A DNA stretch of 64,000 bases from Rhodococcus wratislaviensis (GCF_900455735.1 NZ_UAUI01000014.1:1-64000), one strand, 5' to 3'. Positions 17,387 to 26,854 are shown, counted from the stretch's first letter. Notes: generated from the letters alone by a model not told the origin. Program-made: numbers and translations.

Positions 17387-18574
17387 TCACGGCTGCCGCC
17401 GGGTGGTCTGCGTGGACAGACGTTCCGCGAGTACCGCCGGATCGGCGTTCTCCCGCAACGCTTCCCACACCGTGTCCACCTGAGTGGCCGGCGCGAGACT
17501 GTGCACCGGCTGATCGTGGTCGAGGTTGGTCGGGAACGGGTAGCACTCGGCCGTCGCGACGACGGCATTGCGGAGGGTGCGCTCGCTCGCCCCGGCACTC
17601 TGCAGCGCCAGCAGGGCCGGATACACGGCGTTCGCCATGGCCTCCCGGTCCAGCACCTCCATCGCCCGGCCGAACGGCGACGAGATCTGCAGCAGATTGG
17701 CCATCCGCCGGATCGCGTCCGAACGGTTGTGGCCCGCGCCGTGGTAGAGGGCCGGGTTGAAGAACACCGCGTCGCCCTTCCGCAGCGGCAGCTGAACATG
17801 ACTGTCGCGGAAGAACTCGACGAACTCCGGCCGGGAGAACGCCAAATAGCCCGCCTCGAACAGTTGCGAGTACGGCAGATACAGGGTGGGTCCGCTCTCG
17901 ACGGGCATGTCGCAGTGCGCCACCGCACCCTGCAGTGTCAATGCGGCCGACATCCGGTGCAGGTGCGCGGGATACTCGGTCAGCTCGTGCCGGGGCACGA
18001 TGCCGAGGTGGTAATCCCGATGCGGCACCTGCGCGGCACCACCGGGGTTGACCACGTTGACCTGCGACGTCACCTGATACAGCGGTCCAAGCCAACTCTG
18101 GCAGATCAGCGCGAGGATGTCGTTGGCGTAGTACTCGGCGAACACGTCCGGGGCGCCGAGAGCCAGCTTCTGCGCGGCGTTCCAGATGCGGTCGTTGGCG
18201 CCCGCCTTGCCGAAGTGGTCACCCACCACACCACCCGCCGCGTGCTGCTGCGCGATGAGGACGTCAAACTGTTCCGCGGCACGATCCAGGACCGCGAGAC
18301 CGCTGAAGGCGTTCTGGAACACCACGATTCCGGGACCGTCGGTGAGTGCGCGCCCGAGTTCGGTCTGTACGGCGCGGCGGGACTGCGCGTCGTCGAGGTG
18401 GGGAATCAGCGTGTCGCTGCGGTACAGCAGGACGTTCTGTTCCACCGAGTGAGCGAACGGGTAGTCGGCGAGGTTCGTCGAGCGGTCCACGGAGGCACGA
18501 AACGCGTCGAGGTCGCAGTCGGAGTCGCGGATCCACTCACGCCGGCCGGTCGGCGGAGGAGTCGTGATGGTCAT
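17387..18574 (-). CDS. Phytanoyl-CoA dioxygenase (PhyH) family oxygenase
   Basis: A 395-aa protein with the double-stranded beta-helix of Fe(II)/2-oxoglutarate oxygenases. The metal triad is seen as His-x-Asp in VPHRDYHLG (near residue 197) and a distal His in ALYHGAGHNRS (near residue 289), followed by Arg residues suitable for 2-oxoglutarate. It probably hydroxylates a small molecule; the link to sugar or cyclitol metabolism is by position only. A palindrome resembling the lac operator lies just upstream of its ATG, and remains of a LacI gene lie beyond. Confidence 0.75.
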   Translation of the reverse strand: MTITTPPPTGRREWIRDSDCDLDAFRASVDRSTNLADYPFAHSVEQNVLLYRSDTLIPHLDDAQSRRAVQTELGRALTDGPGIVVFQNAFSGLAVLDRAAEQFDVLIAQQHAAGGVVGDHFGKAGANDRIWNAAQKLALGAPDVFAEYYANDILALICQSWLGPLYQVTSQVNVVNPGGAAQVPHRDYHLGIVPRHELTEYPAHLHRMSAALTLQGAVAHCDMPVESGPTLYLPYSQLFEAGYLAFSRPEFVEFFRDSHVQLPLRKGDAVFFNPALYHGAGHNRSDAIRRMANLLQISSPFGRAMEVLDREAMANAVYPALLALQSAGASERTLRNAVVATAECYPFPTNLDHDQPVHSLAPATQVDTVWEALRENADPAVLAERLSTQTTRRQP

Positions 18575-18589
18575 GGAAATAGTCTCGCT

Positions 18590-18612
18590 GTGTTGTGAGC
18601 GGCAAACAACAG
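18590..18612. promoter_or_regulatory. lac-operator-like palindrome upstream of the PhyH gene
   Basis: tgttgtgagcggcaaacaac, continued by one a, has 6-bp arms TGTTGT (18591-18596) and ACAACA (18606-18611). It matches the core of the E. coli lac operator (TTGTGAGCGG...AACAA) closely. It sits 17 bp upstream of the minus-strand ATG at 18574, where a LacI-family repressor would block transcription. Confidence 0.55.
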
Positions 18613-18686
18613 CAAATATCCATCATTTTCACCTCAGGAGGCGGCCGTGAAGCACCGCTAGAAGGTCCGTGAGGCCGCCCGGCGAC

Positions 18687-18848
18687 ATGCCGTCCGCAGT
18701 CCTGATCACTGTGAGCAGCAATGTCTTCCGCGGCGAGGAGGAACGGGAGATGGGGTTCCGCGCCGCACTGCGAAGTTCGGCACCGACCGTGCGGCGATCG
18801 ACATCGCGGAGGGCGACATCCTCGACGGAATCCGGGGTATGCGCCTAG
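18687..18848 (+). pseudogene. Remnant of a LacI-family sensor domain
   Basis: A 53-codon frame begins with VLITVSSNVFRGEEERE and continues MGFRAALR, which resembles the start of a LacI-family ligand-binding domain; the rest loses similarity and stops at 18846-18848. No HTH remains. It stands divergent from the PhyH gene, the usual place for its regulator, with a lac-operator-like site between. I read it as the residue of a deleted regulator gene. Similarity is by eye only. Confidence 0.35.
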
Positions 18849-19624
18849 CCCTGCCCCTGGGGGACGGGCACTCCGCGCGATTGGAACCAGCCCGCCGGAT
18901 CCATCTTGGTTCCGTTGACCGCCCACACCTCGTAGTGCAGGTGCGGTCCCGTCGACTGACCCCGGTTGCCCATGGTGGCGATCTGGTCGCCGGCCCGGAC
19001 CTGCTGCCCGACCGACACCAGTGACGTGTCGATGTGGCCGTACACGCCGGTGGTGCCGTCGTCCTGCTGGATGCGGACCCACAGCCCGAATCCCGAGGCC
19101 GGACCGGTCTCGATCACGGTGCCGTTGGTGACAGCCTTGATCGGGGTGCCGATGGAGTTGGCGATGTCGATGCCGTTGTGGTTGGTGCCCCAACGCGGAC
19201 CGAAGCCCGAGGTGAAGGTGCCGTCGGCCGGGACCAGGACGGCGGGTCGACGTGCCGCTTCCTCGGCCGCAGCCTTGCGTGCAGCCTGTTCGGCGGTCTC
19301 GCGAGCCAGCCGTTCGACCTCGGCCTTCTCGAACGCCACCCGCTGAATCTCGCGCTCGGCGGCGCGCTGGAGTTGCTCGGTGTAGTCGACGGGTACCGGG
19401 CGCGTGACCTGCAGGAACTGGGGCGGCGTCGAGAGTGACACGCCCGTCTCGGTCGACGCCTGCGCGACCTCACCGGTGGCCGCGGAGGCGATGCCGCCGG
19501 AGGCGAGAAGAGTAGCGGCCGCCAGCGAGGTCGCGACGACCCGCCTGCGGGAGATCTTCGTCGAACGGAGGCGCCGGGCGCGCCGGGCTTGCGGGACGGT
19601 GTTCGGGTGTAGAGCCAAAACCAC
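18845..19624 (-). CDS. Secreted M23-family peptidoglycan metallopeptidase
   Basis: A 259-aa exported protein. The N-terminus carries basic residues with SRRRVV before a hydrophobic segment (VATSLAAATLLASGGIASA), a Sec or possibly Tat signal ending near residue 49. A coiled, Ala/Glu/Arg-rich linker (residues 80-120) precedes the LytM/M23 domain. Zinc ligands are the HxxxD of NHNGIDIAN and the HxH of GPHLHYEVW. It probably cleaves peptide cross-links in the cell wall. It is a single gene; the stop overlaps the end of the LacI remnant on the other strand. Confidence 0.85.
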   Translation of the reverse strand: MVLALHPNTVPQARRARRLRSTKISRRRVVATSLAAATLLASGGIASAATGEVAQASTETGVSLSTPPQFLQVTRPVPVDYTEQLQRAAEREIQRVAFEKAEVERLARETAEQAARKAAAEEAARRPAVLVPADGTFTSGFGPRWGTNHNGIDIANSIGTPIKAVTNGTVIETGPASGFGLWVRIQQDDGTTGVYGHIDTSLVSVGQQVRAGDQIATMGNRGQSTGPHLHYEVWAVNGTKMDPAGWFQSRGVPVPQGQG

Positions 19625-19825
19625 ATTCCTCTGTCGAGTTCGTGATCGATAACGAAACGGTCACGGTTTCGACACAGGTTAGTACGCATCCGGAACAAAC
19701 CGGCGAGTCGCATTGACACACCCGGGTCAGACTGTCGGCAATTCCGACATTTCTCGACCTCTCCAGTCACATGCACCCCATGAGCGCACATCGACGACAG
19801 GGGTCACGCTCCAGAAGTGGCCGAC

Positions 19826-19863
19826 GTCACGGCGCCCGGGGTCGTGACCGCGGGCGCCGTGAC
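19826..19863 (-). terminator. Hairpin terminator after quiC
   Basis: Perfect 12-bp arms gtcacggcgccc (19826-19837) and gggcgccgtgac (19852-19863), immediately downstream of the minus-strand stop at 19867. Confidence 0.7.
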
Positions 19864-19866
19864 CTT

Positions 19867-21801
19867 TCAGCCGGCTGCCCGCAACTGGGCTGCCAGACGC
19901 ATCGCAGAGTTCGCGTCGCCGTATCCCTCGTAACCGCCGACGCGTTGCACCACCTCGAAGAAGAGGTCGGCGCCCACCGTCTGGGTGAACAGGTGGAAGA
20001 ACTCGCCTCGGGCATCGCGGTCGTACATGATGCCCGACCCGCTCATCCGGTCCAGGAGTTCGCGGGAGAGCCCGAAGCGGGCCTCGAGGTCGTCGTAATA
20101 GTTCGGCGAGATCACGAGGGGCTCGAACCCATTGGACTGCATGGTCGCGGCGGCGGTGAAAATGTCCGTGCACGAGAACGCGACGTGGCTGATGCCGCCG
20201 CGCCGGGCCGCGGCGATGTGGGAGTTGCCCGACACCGCACCCGGAACCATGTTCAGGGAAATACGCAACGGACGGTCGATGCCGTCGGCACCCGTCTGGT
20301 CCATCGTCAGCGCCTGACTGCGCATCATTCCGACCGCGTCGGTGACGTCGAGGCCCTCGTGCGGCGCCATCGCGAACACCGAACGGAGCAGCAGCATGAT
20401 GCCGTCCCAGTTGTCGGACGGCACGGCGAGCGCCACGTGATCGACCCCGGTGAACACGGGCACCTCGTCCTGCCAGCGCGACTCCGTCGGATACAGATCG
20501 AACGCCGACTGCCACGACGCGGCACTGCCCGGACCGCGCAGATCCAGCGACGTCGCATCGGTGATCTTCAGACGCACCACATCCGATTCGGGGGCCGTGT
20601 CGACACCGGGCAACAGGACCTCGTGCACCGGGACCTCGAGCGCCGCAGCCCGCTCACCCCAGGCGTCGGGATCGCTCGACCGGATACCGATCTGGGTGAG
20701 CACCGGCAGGTGCGCCGGAAGACCCGGAGCGGTCCACACGGTGCCCGCGGTAGCGTCGACCACGATGGTCATCCGGCCGTGCCGCCACAACTGGAGGTCG
20801 TGGCTGCGGTGCCGGCCCACCAGACGGAATCCGATGTGCTGCAGCGCCTGTCGAAGGTCGGAATCCTTGCCGGGACCGGCCGCGAGCCTCAGCGACACGA
20901 TTCCTTCGAGGGGTGCGCGCGGCGGCGGCTCGAACAGGGCCAGACCGCGTCCGGTGTCCTCGCCGTGCTCGGCCTGCACGCGTGCGACCTCCTCCTGGAG
21001 GTAGAGCAGCGAGCGGTGAGCGTCGGCGGCCGTGCGGCCCGTGGACGACTGCCGGAACGTGTCGTTGAAGATCTCGAGCGACCACGGTCCGGTGTATCCG
21101 GCCGCCTGGACGTGCGCGCCGAACGTCGCGAGATCGAAGTTTCCCTGGCCCGGGAAGTTCCGGTGGTGCCTGCTCCACTGCAGGATGTCCATCGACATGC
21201 GGGGCGCGTCGGCGAGTTGGAGGAAGAAGATCTTCTCCCCCGGGATGTCGCGGATGCCGGACGGGTCGTCGCCGCGGGAGAGGATGTGGAAGCTGTCGAG
21301 GCAGGTGCCGAGGGCAGGATGGTCGGCGTCCTGCACGATCTTCCACGCGTGCCGGTACGTGTTGACGTGCGTCCCCCACGCCAGCGCCTCGTAGGCGATG
21401 CGGAGTCCCCGGCTGTGCGCCCGCTCGGCGAGAGTGTGGAGTTGCTCGGTCAGGCGGGCGTCGTCCCGCACCGCCTCGGGCAACGGCGAGGAGCACACCA
21501 GCAGGGTGTCGCAGCCGAGCTGCTCCATGATGTCGAACTTGCGCTCGGCTCGGATCAGGTTACGCGCGAACGTCGTGTCGTCCACGGAATCCAGATCGCG
21601 GAACGGCTGATACAGATCGAGAGTGAGTCCGAGATCCGCTGCGCGGGAAGCCAGCTCACGCGGCGACCACGGCGAGCTCACGAAATCGGGTTCGAACACC
21701 TCGAACCCGTCGAACCCGGCTGCCGCGATCGCGGTGACCTTCTCCTCCAGCGATCCGCTCAGGGACACCGTGGCAACGCTCGTACGAACCTGTCGTCCCA
21801 T
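19867..21801 (-). CDS. quiC: 3-dehydroshikimate dehydratase fused to an HPPD-like domain
   Basis: A 644-aa bifunctional-type protein. Residues 1-270 form a sugar-isomerase-like TIM barrel (GFDGFEVFEPDF, CLDSFHILSRGDDP, QLADAPRM) typical of AsbF/QuiC dehydratases that make protocatechuate from 3-dehydroshikimate. Residues 290-640 resemble a vicinal-oxygen-chelate tandem of the 4-hydroxyphenylpyruvate dioxygenase type, with metal-ligand stretches GVDHVALAVP, ISHVAFSCTDIF and FFEVVQR. Such fusions are known in actinobacteria. The ATG at 21801 is chosen over 21846, which would run into aroQ. It lies downstream of aroQ with a 7-bp gap, forming an operon for quinate/shikimate use. Confidence 0.82.
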   Translation of the reverse strand: MGRQVRTSVATVSLSGSLEEKVTAIAAAGFDGFEVFEPDFVSSPWSPRELASRAADLGLTLDLYQPFRDLDSVDDTTFARNLIRAERKFDIMEQLGCDTLLVCSSPLPEAVRDDARLTEQLHTLAERAHSRGLRIAYEALAWGTHVNTYRHAWKIVQDADHPALGTCLDSFHILSRGDDPSGIRDIPGEKIFFLQLADAPRMSMDILQWSRHHRNFPGQGNFDLATFGAHVQAAGYTGPWSLEIFNDTFRQSSTGRTAADAHRSLLYLQEEVARVQAEHGEDTGRGLALFEPPPRAPLEGIVSLRLAAGPGKDSDLRQALQHIGFRLVGRHRSHDLQLWRHGRMTIVVDATAGTVWTAPGLPAHLPVLTQIGIRSSDPDAWGERAAALEVPVHEVLLPGVDTAPESDVVRLKITDATSLDLRGPGSAASWQSAFDLYPTESRWQDEVPVFTGVDHVALAVPSDNWDGIMLLLRSVFAMAPHEGLDVTDAVGMMRSQALTMDQTGADGIDRPLRISLNMVPGAVSGNSHIAAARRGGISHVAFSCTDIFTAAATMQSNGFEPLVISPNYYDDLEARFGLSRELLDRMSGSGIMYDRDARGEFFHLFTQTVGADLFFEVVQRVGGYEGYGDANSAMRLAAQLRAAG

Positions 21802-21808
21802 GACGGCG

Positions 21809-22249
21809 TCAGCCCTTGTTGCAGATGAAGTCGACGGCCAGCGCATAGCCGTGGATGCCGAGTCCGGCGATCACACCGGTCGCGACTCCGGACACGTACG
21901 AGTGGTGCCGGAATTCCTCGCGGGCGTGGACGTTGCTGATGTGCACCTCGACGAGGGGCACCTCGAGCGTCACCAGGGCGTCGCGCAGCGCCACCGACGT
22001 ATGCGTGAAACCACCGGGGTTGATCACGACGCCCGACGCCGTGGTCCGGGCCTCGTGCACCCAGTCGATCAGATGGCCTTCGTGATTGGACTGCCGCGCG
22101 ACGATCTCACGTCCGGCCTTCGCGGCGGCCGTGCGGCACAACTCCACGACGTCGTCGAGCGTCTCCCGCCCGTACACCTCGGGCTGCCGTTGACCCAGCA
22201 GGTTCAGGTTGGGTCCGTTGAGAACAAAGATCGGTCCGGGAGCGGTCAT
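21809..22249 (-). CDS. aroQ: Type II 3-dehydroquinate dehydratase
   Basis: A 146-aa catabolic-type dehydroquinase that forms 3-dehydroshikimate. The nucleotide-like loop [20 protein letters not shown] with the catalytic Arg/Tyr region, [32 protein letters not shown] and [18 protein letters not shown] are all family signatures. The ATG at 22249 has ggaggt ten bases upstream; ATGs at 22258 and 22267 lie on or before that site. It is the first gene of the operon with quiC, behind a palindromic operator. The coupling to quiC suggests degradation of quinate/shikimate instead of aromatic amino-acid synthesis. Confidence 0.92.
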   Translation of the reverse strand: MTAPGPIFVLNGPNLNLLGQRQPEVYGRETLDDVVELCRTAAAKAGREIVARQSNHEGHLIDWVHEARTTASGVVINPGGFTHTSVALRDALVTLEVPLVEVHISNVHAREEFRHHSYVSGVATGVIAGLGIHGYALAVDFICNKG

Positions 22250-22272
22250 CGCGCGCATTACCTCCATTTGTA

Positions 22273-22292
22273 CGAACTAGTGAGTTAGTTCG
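22273..22292. promoter_or_regulatory. Palindromic operator of the aroQ-quiC operon
   Basis: cgaacta (22273-22279) and tagttcg (22286-22292) form a perfect 7-bp inverted repeat with a 6-bp spacer, 24 bp upstream of the aroQ ATG. Size and spacing suit a TetR- or MarR-type repressor. No regulator gene is adjacent, so the protein must be encoded elsewhere. Confidence 0.6.
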
Positions 22293-22317
22293 CACCCAGG
22301 ATACAGCGCGCTCCCGC

Positions 22318-23598
22318 CTAGGCGGACTTGTCTCGGCGTTCTCCCCGCTCCGGCTTGCGCGGAACGATGGTGGGAAGCACGTTGTCGTTGACCGTCTCGG
22401 CGCTGACCACGACCTTCTCGACATCGTCACGGCTCGGGATGTCGTACATGACCGGGAGGAGGACTTCCTCCATGATGGCGCGCAGTCCACGAGCGCCGGT
22501 ACCGCGGAGGATCGCCTGGTCGGCGATGGCCTCGAGCGCGTCCGTGGTGAACTCCAACTCCACGCCGTCCATGTCGAACAACCGGTTGTACTGCTTGACC
22601 AGTGCGTTCTTCGGCTCGGACAGGATCTGGACGAGCGATTCCTTGTCGAGGTTCGTCACCGACGCCACGACGGGAAGACGGCCGATGAACTCGGGGATGA
22701 GCCCGAACTTGATCAGGTCTTCCGGCATGACCTCGGCGAAATGGTCCTGCGTGTCGATCTCCGCCTTGGACCGCACCTCGGCACCGAAACCGATGCCGCG
22801 CTTGCCCACGCGATCGGACACGATCCGCTCGAGGCCGGCGAATGCGCCTGCCACGATGAACAGGACGTTCGTCGTGTCGATCTGGATGAACTCCTGATGC
22901 GGGTGCTTGCGACCACCCTGCGGCGGCACGCTGGCCTGCGTGCCCTCGAGGATCTTCAGCAAAGCCTGCTGCACACCCTCGCCGGACACGTCCCGCGTGA
23001 TCGACGGGTTCTCGCTCTTGCGGGCGATCTTGTCGACCTCGTCGATGTAGATGATGCCGGTCTCGGCGCGCTTGACGTCGTAATCGGCGGCCTGGATCAG
23101 TTTGAGGAGAATGTTCTCGACATCCTCACCCACGTAGCCGGCTTCGGTGAGCGCCGTCGCATCGGCGATCGCGAAGGGAACGTTGAGCATCTTCGCCAGC
23201 GTCTGAGCCAGATACGTCTTGCCGCAGCCCGTGGGGCCGAGCATGAGAATGTTCGACTTCGCCAGCTCGACCGTCTCGCCGCGCGCGTCACGACCCTTGT
23301 CGCCGGCCTGGATGCGCTTGTAGTGGTTGTAGACCGCAACGGCGAGAGTCCGCTTGGCGGCATCCTGGCCGATCACGTAGTTCTCGAGGAAATCCCGGAT
23401 CTCGGCCGGCTTCGGCAGCTCGTCGAGCTTCACCTCGCTGGACTCGGCCAGCTCCTCTTCGATGATCTCGTTGCACAGGTCGATGCACTCGTCGCAGATG
23501 TACACCCCAGGCCCAGCAATGAGCTTCTTGACCTGCTTCTGGCTCTTACCGCAGAAAGAGCACTTGAGCAGATCCCCGCCGTCACCGATGCGTGCCAT
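22318..23598 (-). CDS. clpX: ATP-dependent Clp protease ATPase subunit ClpX
   Basis: A 426-aa AAA+ unfoldase that feeds substrates to ClpP1P2. The N-terminal zinc-binding domain has Cys13, Cys16, Cys35 and Cys38. Walker A is GPTGCGKT, Walker B is [13 protein letters not shown], the pore loop is GYVGEDVE, and the ClpP-docking IGF loop is in KRGIGFGAE. Length matches actinobacterial ClpX. It is separated from clpP2 by about 240 bp with a hairpin, so it probably has its own promoter. The C-terminal basic/acidic tail is normal. Confidence 0.97.
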
Positions 23599-23781
23599 CT
23601 CGTCAGGTCCCTACTTCCTTCGTCTACGTGCAACCATCGAACCGATCCCACGCCGTGCGCGCACCGACCGAAAACGAAAGCCCGTTATGTGACCGTACCC
23701 GCAGATCGCGAGCGAGGTCGACTGGTTGTCGGTGATTCGCGCACCGATCTTCCGGGAAAGCCAGCCTTGCCGATCCCGCAC

Positions 23782-23826
23782 CCGGCTCGCGGCAACCACG
23801 CCGTCACGGCGTGTCGCCCGAGCCGG
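23782..23826 (-). terminator. Nested hairpin terminator after clpP2
   Basis: Outer arms ccggctcg (23782-23789) and cgagccgg (23819-23826) enclose an inner stem cacgccg/cggcgtg. It starts 13 bases after the clpP2 stop, and separates clpP1P2 transcription from clpX. Confidence 0.65.
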
Positions 23827-23838
23827 GGCGGCAGGAAA

Positions 23839-24501
23839 TCACTTCTGGGCGCTGAGTTTGCGGTACTCGAGCACGTCGTCGATGATTCCGTATTCCTTGG
23901 CCTCGGCGGCCGTGAGGATCTTGTCGCGATCGGTGTCCTTGCGGATCACGTCGGCGTCCTTGCCGGTGTGCTTCGCGAGGGTGGTCTCCATCAGGCGACG
24001 CATCCGCTCGATCTCGGCGGCCTGGATCTCGAGGTCGGAGACCTGACCCTGGATGCCGCCGGTGGCGGGCTGGTGGATGAGGACACGAGCGTTCGGCAGG
24101 GCGAGACGCTTGCCCGGGCTACCGGCCGCCAGCAGCACCGCCGCAGCCGAGGCCGCCTGGCCGAGGCACACCGTCGTGATGTCGGCGCGCACGTACTGCA
24201 TGGTGTCGTAGATCGCCATCAGCGACGTGAACGAGCCACCCGGCGAGTTGATGTACATGGTGATGTCGCGATCGGGGTCCAGCGACTCGAGAACGAGCAG
24301 CTGGGCCATCACGTCGTTGGCCGACGCGTCGTCCACCTGCACGCCGAGGAAGATGATGCGCTCCTCGAACAGCTTGTTGTACGGGTTGGACTCCTTCACG
24401 CCGTAGCTCGAGTGCTCGATGAACGACGGCAGGATGTAACGCGACTGGGGGCCTGCGGGCGCCTGGCCTCCCAGGCTGCGGGGATCGAACAGGTTGGTCA
24501 T
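23839..24501 (-). CDS. clpP2: ATP-dependent Clp protease proteolytic subunit ClpP2
   Basis: A 220-aa serine protease ring subunit. The catalytic Ser is in GQAASAAAVLLAAG, His in LIHQPATGG, and the Asp region is RDKILTAAEAKEYGIID. The N-terminal extension before ILPSFIEHSSYG is typical of actinobacterial ClpP2. In mycobacteria ClpP1 and ClpP2 form a mixed tetradecamer that works with ClpX or ClpC1. It lies 48 bp downstream of clpP1 and is surely co-transcribed with it. Confidence 0.95.
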   Translation of the reverse strand: MTNLFDPRSLGGQAPAGPQSRYILPSFIEHSSYGVKESNPYNKLFEERIIFLGVQVDDASANDVMAQLLVLESLDPDRDITMYINSPGGSFTSLMAIYDTMQYVRADITTVCLGQAASAAAVLLAAGSPGKRLALPNARVLIHQPATGGIQGQVSDLEIQAAEIERMRRLMETTLAKHTGKDADVIRKDTDRDKILTAAEAKEYGIIDDVLEYRKLSAQK

Positions 24502-24549
24502 CAGTTCTCCAAGGGATTTGTGGGAGCGGTCAGTGAGGAAGCCGGGCTG

Positions 24550-25137
24550 CTACTGCCCGGTCCCGCCCGCCTGCGCCGCGCGGGAGACGACGTGGTCGAC
24601 GAATCCGTATTCGAGAGCCTGCTGTGCGGTGAACCAGCGGTCGCGATCCGAATCGGCGGTGATCTGCTCGACGGTCTGACCGGTGTGCTCGGCGATCAGC
24701 TCGGCCATTTCGCGCTTCGTGTGCGCGAACTGCTCGGCCATGATCGCGATGTCACTGGCGGTACCACCGATTCCGGCGGACGGCTGGTGCATCATGATCC
24801 GCGCGTGCGGGAGCGCGTAACGCTTGCCCTTGGCCCCGGCGGAGAGCAGGAACTGGCCCATCGATGCGGCCAGACCCATTCCGAACGTCGCGACGTCGCA
24901 CTCGGCGAACTGCATCGTGTCGAAGATTGCCATGCCGGCGCTGACCGAGCCGCCGGGCGAGTTGATGTAGAGGGAGATGTCCCGGCCGGGATCCTCTGCC
25001 GACAGCAGCAGGATCTGAGCGCACAGCTTGTTCGCGATGTCGTCGTCGACCTGGGTACCGAGGAAGATGATGCGCTCGCGCAGCAGGCGTTCGTACACCG
25101 AGTCGCTGAGGTTCAACCCAGCGGTGGCTGAAGTCAT
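24550..25137 (-). CDS. clpP1: ATP-dependent Clp protease proteolytic subunit ClpP1
   Basis: A 195-aa subunit (from the ATG at 25137) with catalytic Ser92 in LAASMGQF, His117 in MMHQPSAG and the Asp region [10 protein letters not shown]. The start is ambiguous: a GTG at 25176 has a better purine-rich upstream sequence (ggagaagg), and would add 13 residues to the N-terminus; the ATG is chosen because little sequence precedes [10 protein letters not shown] in relatives. It is the first gene of the clpP1P2 operon, downstream of a terminator and a ClgR-like site. Confidence 0.93.
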   Translation of the reverse strand: MTSATAGLNLSDSVYERLLRERIIFLGTQVDDDIANKLCAQILLLSAEDPGRDISLYINSPGGSVSAGMAIFDTMQFAECDVATFGMGLAASMGQFLLSAGAKGKRYALPHARIMMHQPSAGIGGTASDIAIMAEQFAHTKREMAELIAEHTGQTVEQITADSDRDRWFTAQQALEYGFVDHVVSRAAQAGGTGQ

Positions 25138-25230
25138 GGCGGGACTCTGCAAAGTCTCCAGGTGATTGGAAGTCACGGTACCTGCCTTCTCCGTAAATCG
25201 TTGATTGCTGACACAGACACTAACGAAGGA

Positions 25231-25258
25231 GGGCGGCACCGGAGTCCCGGTGCCGCCC
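25231..25258 (-). terminator. Hairpin terminator after tig
   Basis: Perfect 12-bp stem gggcggcaccgg (25231-25242) / ccggtgccgccc (25247-25258) with a 4-base loop, 64 bases after the tig stop on the minus strand. It separates tig from clpP1P2. Confidence 0.75.
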
Positions 25259-25263
25259 TACTT

Positions 25264-25274
25264 CGCTCAAAGCG
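25264..25274 (-). promoter_or_regulatory. Candidate ClgR binding site upstream of clpP1
   Basis: cgctcaaagcg has the CGC-N5-GCG core of ClgR sites known from clp promoters in Corynebacterium and Mycobacterium. It lies between tig and clpP1, about 127 bp before the clpP1 ATG. Flanks match the longer consensus only partly, and it is on the far side of the tig terminator, so this is tentative. Confidence 0.4.
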
Positions 25275-25321
25275 GAAAACAACTCACAGCCGAACGCGAG
25301 AAAAACATCCCGCGACCAGCA

Positions 25322-26716
25322 TTACTTCTGGTCTTCGCCCTCGGCGGAATCCGACGCAGCCTCGTCCGTGGACGCAGCCTCCTCGGTCTCGGCCTCACCG
25401 TTGCCGAACAGTTCGGCGGTGTCGACAGCGGCACCCGAGGTGTCGGTGACGGTGGCCTGCTCGACGACACCGGCGAGAGCCTTGCCGCGCCGCACGTCCG
25501 CGAAGACGGCGCCGAGCTGACCGGCCTGCTGGATCTGCTGGATGAACTGCTCGGGCGCCATGCCGTAGCGCTGCGCCTGGAACAGGATGCGCTCGGTGAG
25601 CTCGTCCTGGCCGACGGTGACGTCGGAAGCGTCGGCGATGGCGTCCAGCAGCAGCTGCGTCTTCACCGAGCGCTCGGCGCTCTCCTTGGCGTCCTTGTCG
25701 AACTCTTCGCGGCTGGTGCCCTGCTCCTCGAGGAGCTTGTTCAGCGCTTCCTCGTCGTGGTCGAGACCGTGCACGGCGTCGTGCAGTGCAGCGTCGACCT
25801 CGGCCTTGACGACGGCCTCGGGCAGCGGGACCTCGACGGTCTCGAGGAGGGTCTCGAGGACCTTGTCGCGGATCTGACCGGCCTGCTCGACCTTGCGAAC
25901 GCGTCCGACGCGCTCACGCAGGTCGGCCTTCAGCTCGTCGAGGGTGTCGAACTCGCTTGCCAGCTGAGCGAACTCGTCGTCCTCGGCAGGCAGCTCGCGC
26001 TCCTTGACGGTGCCGACGGTGACGGTGACGACGGCTTCCTTGCCCGCGTGGTCACCGGCGACGAGCGTCGAGGTGAACTCCTTGGACTCGCCGGCCTTGA
26101 CGCCGACGACGGCCTCGTCGAGGCCCTCGATGAGCTGACCCGAACCGACCTCGTGCGACAGACCGCTCGCGGTGGCCTCGGGAACGGCCTCACCGTCGAC
26201 GGTGGCCGACAGGTCGATGGAGATGAAGTCTCCGTCCTCGACCGCACGCTCGACACCGGTGAGGGTGCCGAAGCGCTGACGCAGCGACAGCAGCTGCTCC
26301 TCGACGGCGTCGTCGGTGATCTCGATCGGATCGACGGTGACGCTCAGTTCGCTGTAGTCGGGCAGCGTGATCTCGGGGCGGACGTCGACCTCGGCGGTGA
26401 ACTCGAGGAGCTCGCCGTCCTCGATCTTCGTGATCTCGATCTCGGGCTGACCGATCGCCTTCACCGAGGCGCTGGTGACAGCCTCGGAGTAGCGGGACGG
26501 GAGTGCGTCGTTGACGACCTGCTCCAGGACTGCGCCACGACCGACACGGGCTTCGAGCAACTTGGCCGGTGCCTTGCCCGGACGGAAGCCGGGGAGACGG
26601 ATCTGTTGCGCGAGGGCCTTGTAGGCCTTGTCGAAATCAGGCTTGAGCTCCTCGAAGGGCACCTCAACGTTGATACGGACTCGCGTCGGGCTGAGCTGCT
26701 CGACGGTGCTCTTCAC
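25322..26716 (-). CDS. tig: Trigger factor, ribosome-associated chaperone
   Basis: A 464-aa chaperone that binds nascent chains at the ribosome exit. The N-terminal ribosome-binding domain includes the loop region [17 protein letters not shown] (near residue 40). The FKBP-like prolyl isomerase domain spans about residues 155-240 ([31 protein letters not shown]), and the rest is the helical substrate-binding part ending in a long acidic tail, as in other actinobacteria. It is the usual upstream neighbour of clpP1P2. Confidence 0.96.
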   Translation of the reverse strand: MKSTVEQLSPTRVRINVEVPFEELKPDFDKAYKALAQQIRLPGFRPGKAPAKLLEARVGRGAVLEQVVNDALPSRYSEAVTSASVKAIGQPEIEITKIEDGELLEFTAEVDVRPEITLPDYSELSVTVDPIEITDDAVEEQLLSLRQRFGTLTGVERAVEDGDFISIDLSATVDGEAVPEATASGLSHEVGSGQLIEGLDEAVVGVKAGESKEFTSTLVAGDHAGKEAVVTVTVGTVKERELPAEDDEFAQLASEFDTLDELKADLRERVGRVRKVEQAGQIRDKVLETLLETVEVPLPEAVVKAEVDAALHDAVHGLDHDEEALNKLLEEQGTSREEFDKDAKESAERSVKTQLLLDAIADASDVTVGQDELTERILFQAQRYGMAPEQFIQQIQQAGQLGAVFADVRRGKALAGVVEQATVTDTSGAAVDTAELFGNGEAETEEAASTDEAASDSAEGEDQK

Positions 26717-26773
26717 GGACTGGCTCCTTCGTGTGGTCGTGCTTTTTCTGTGCGGCAGTTGCCTGCCCTGTGG

Positions 26774-26854
<81 letters not shown>

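Noticed and set aside
19646..19675. Inverted repeat cgaaac-N7-gtttcg upstream of the M23 peptidase as a riboswitch or operator
   Set aside because: Short arms, no riboswitch core and no adjacent regulator; not enough evidence.
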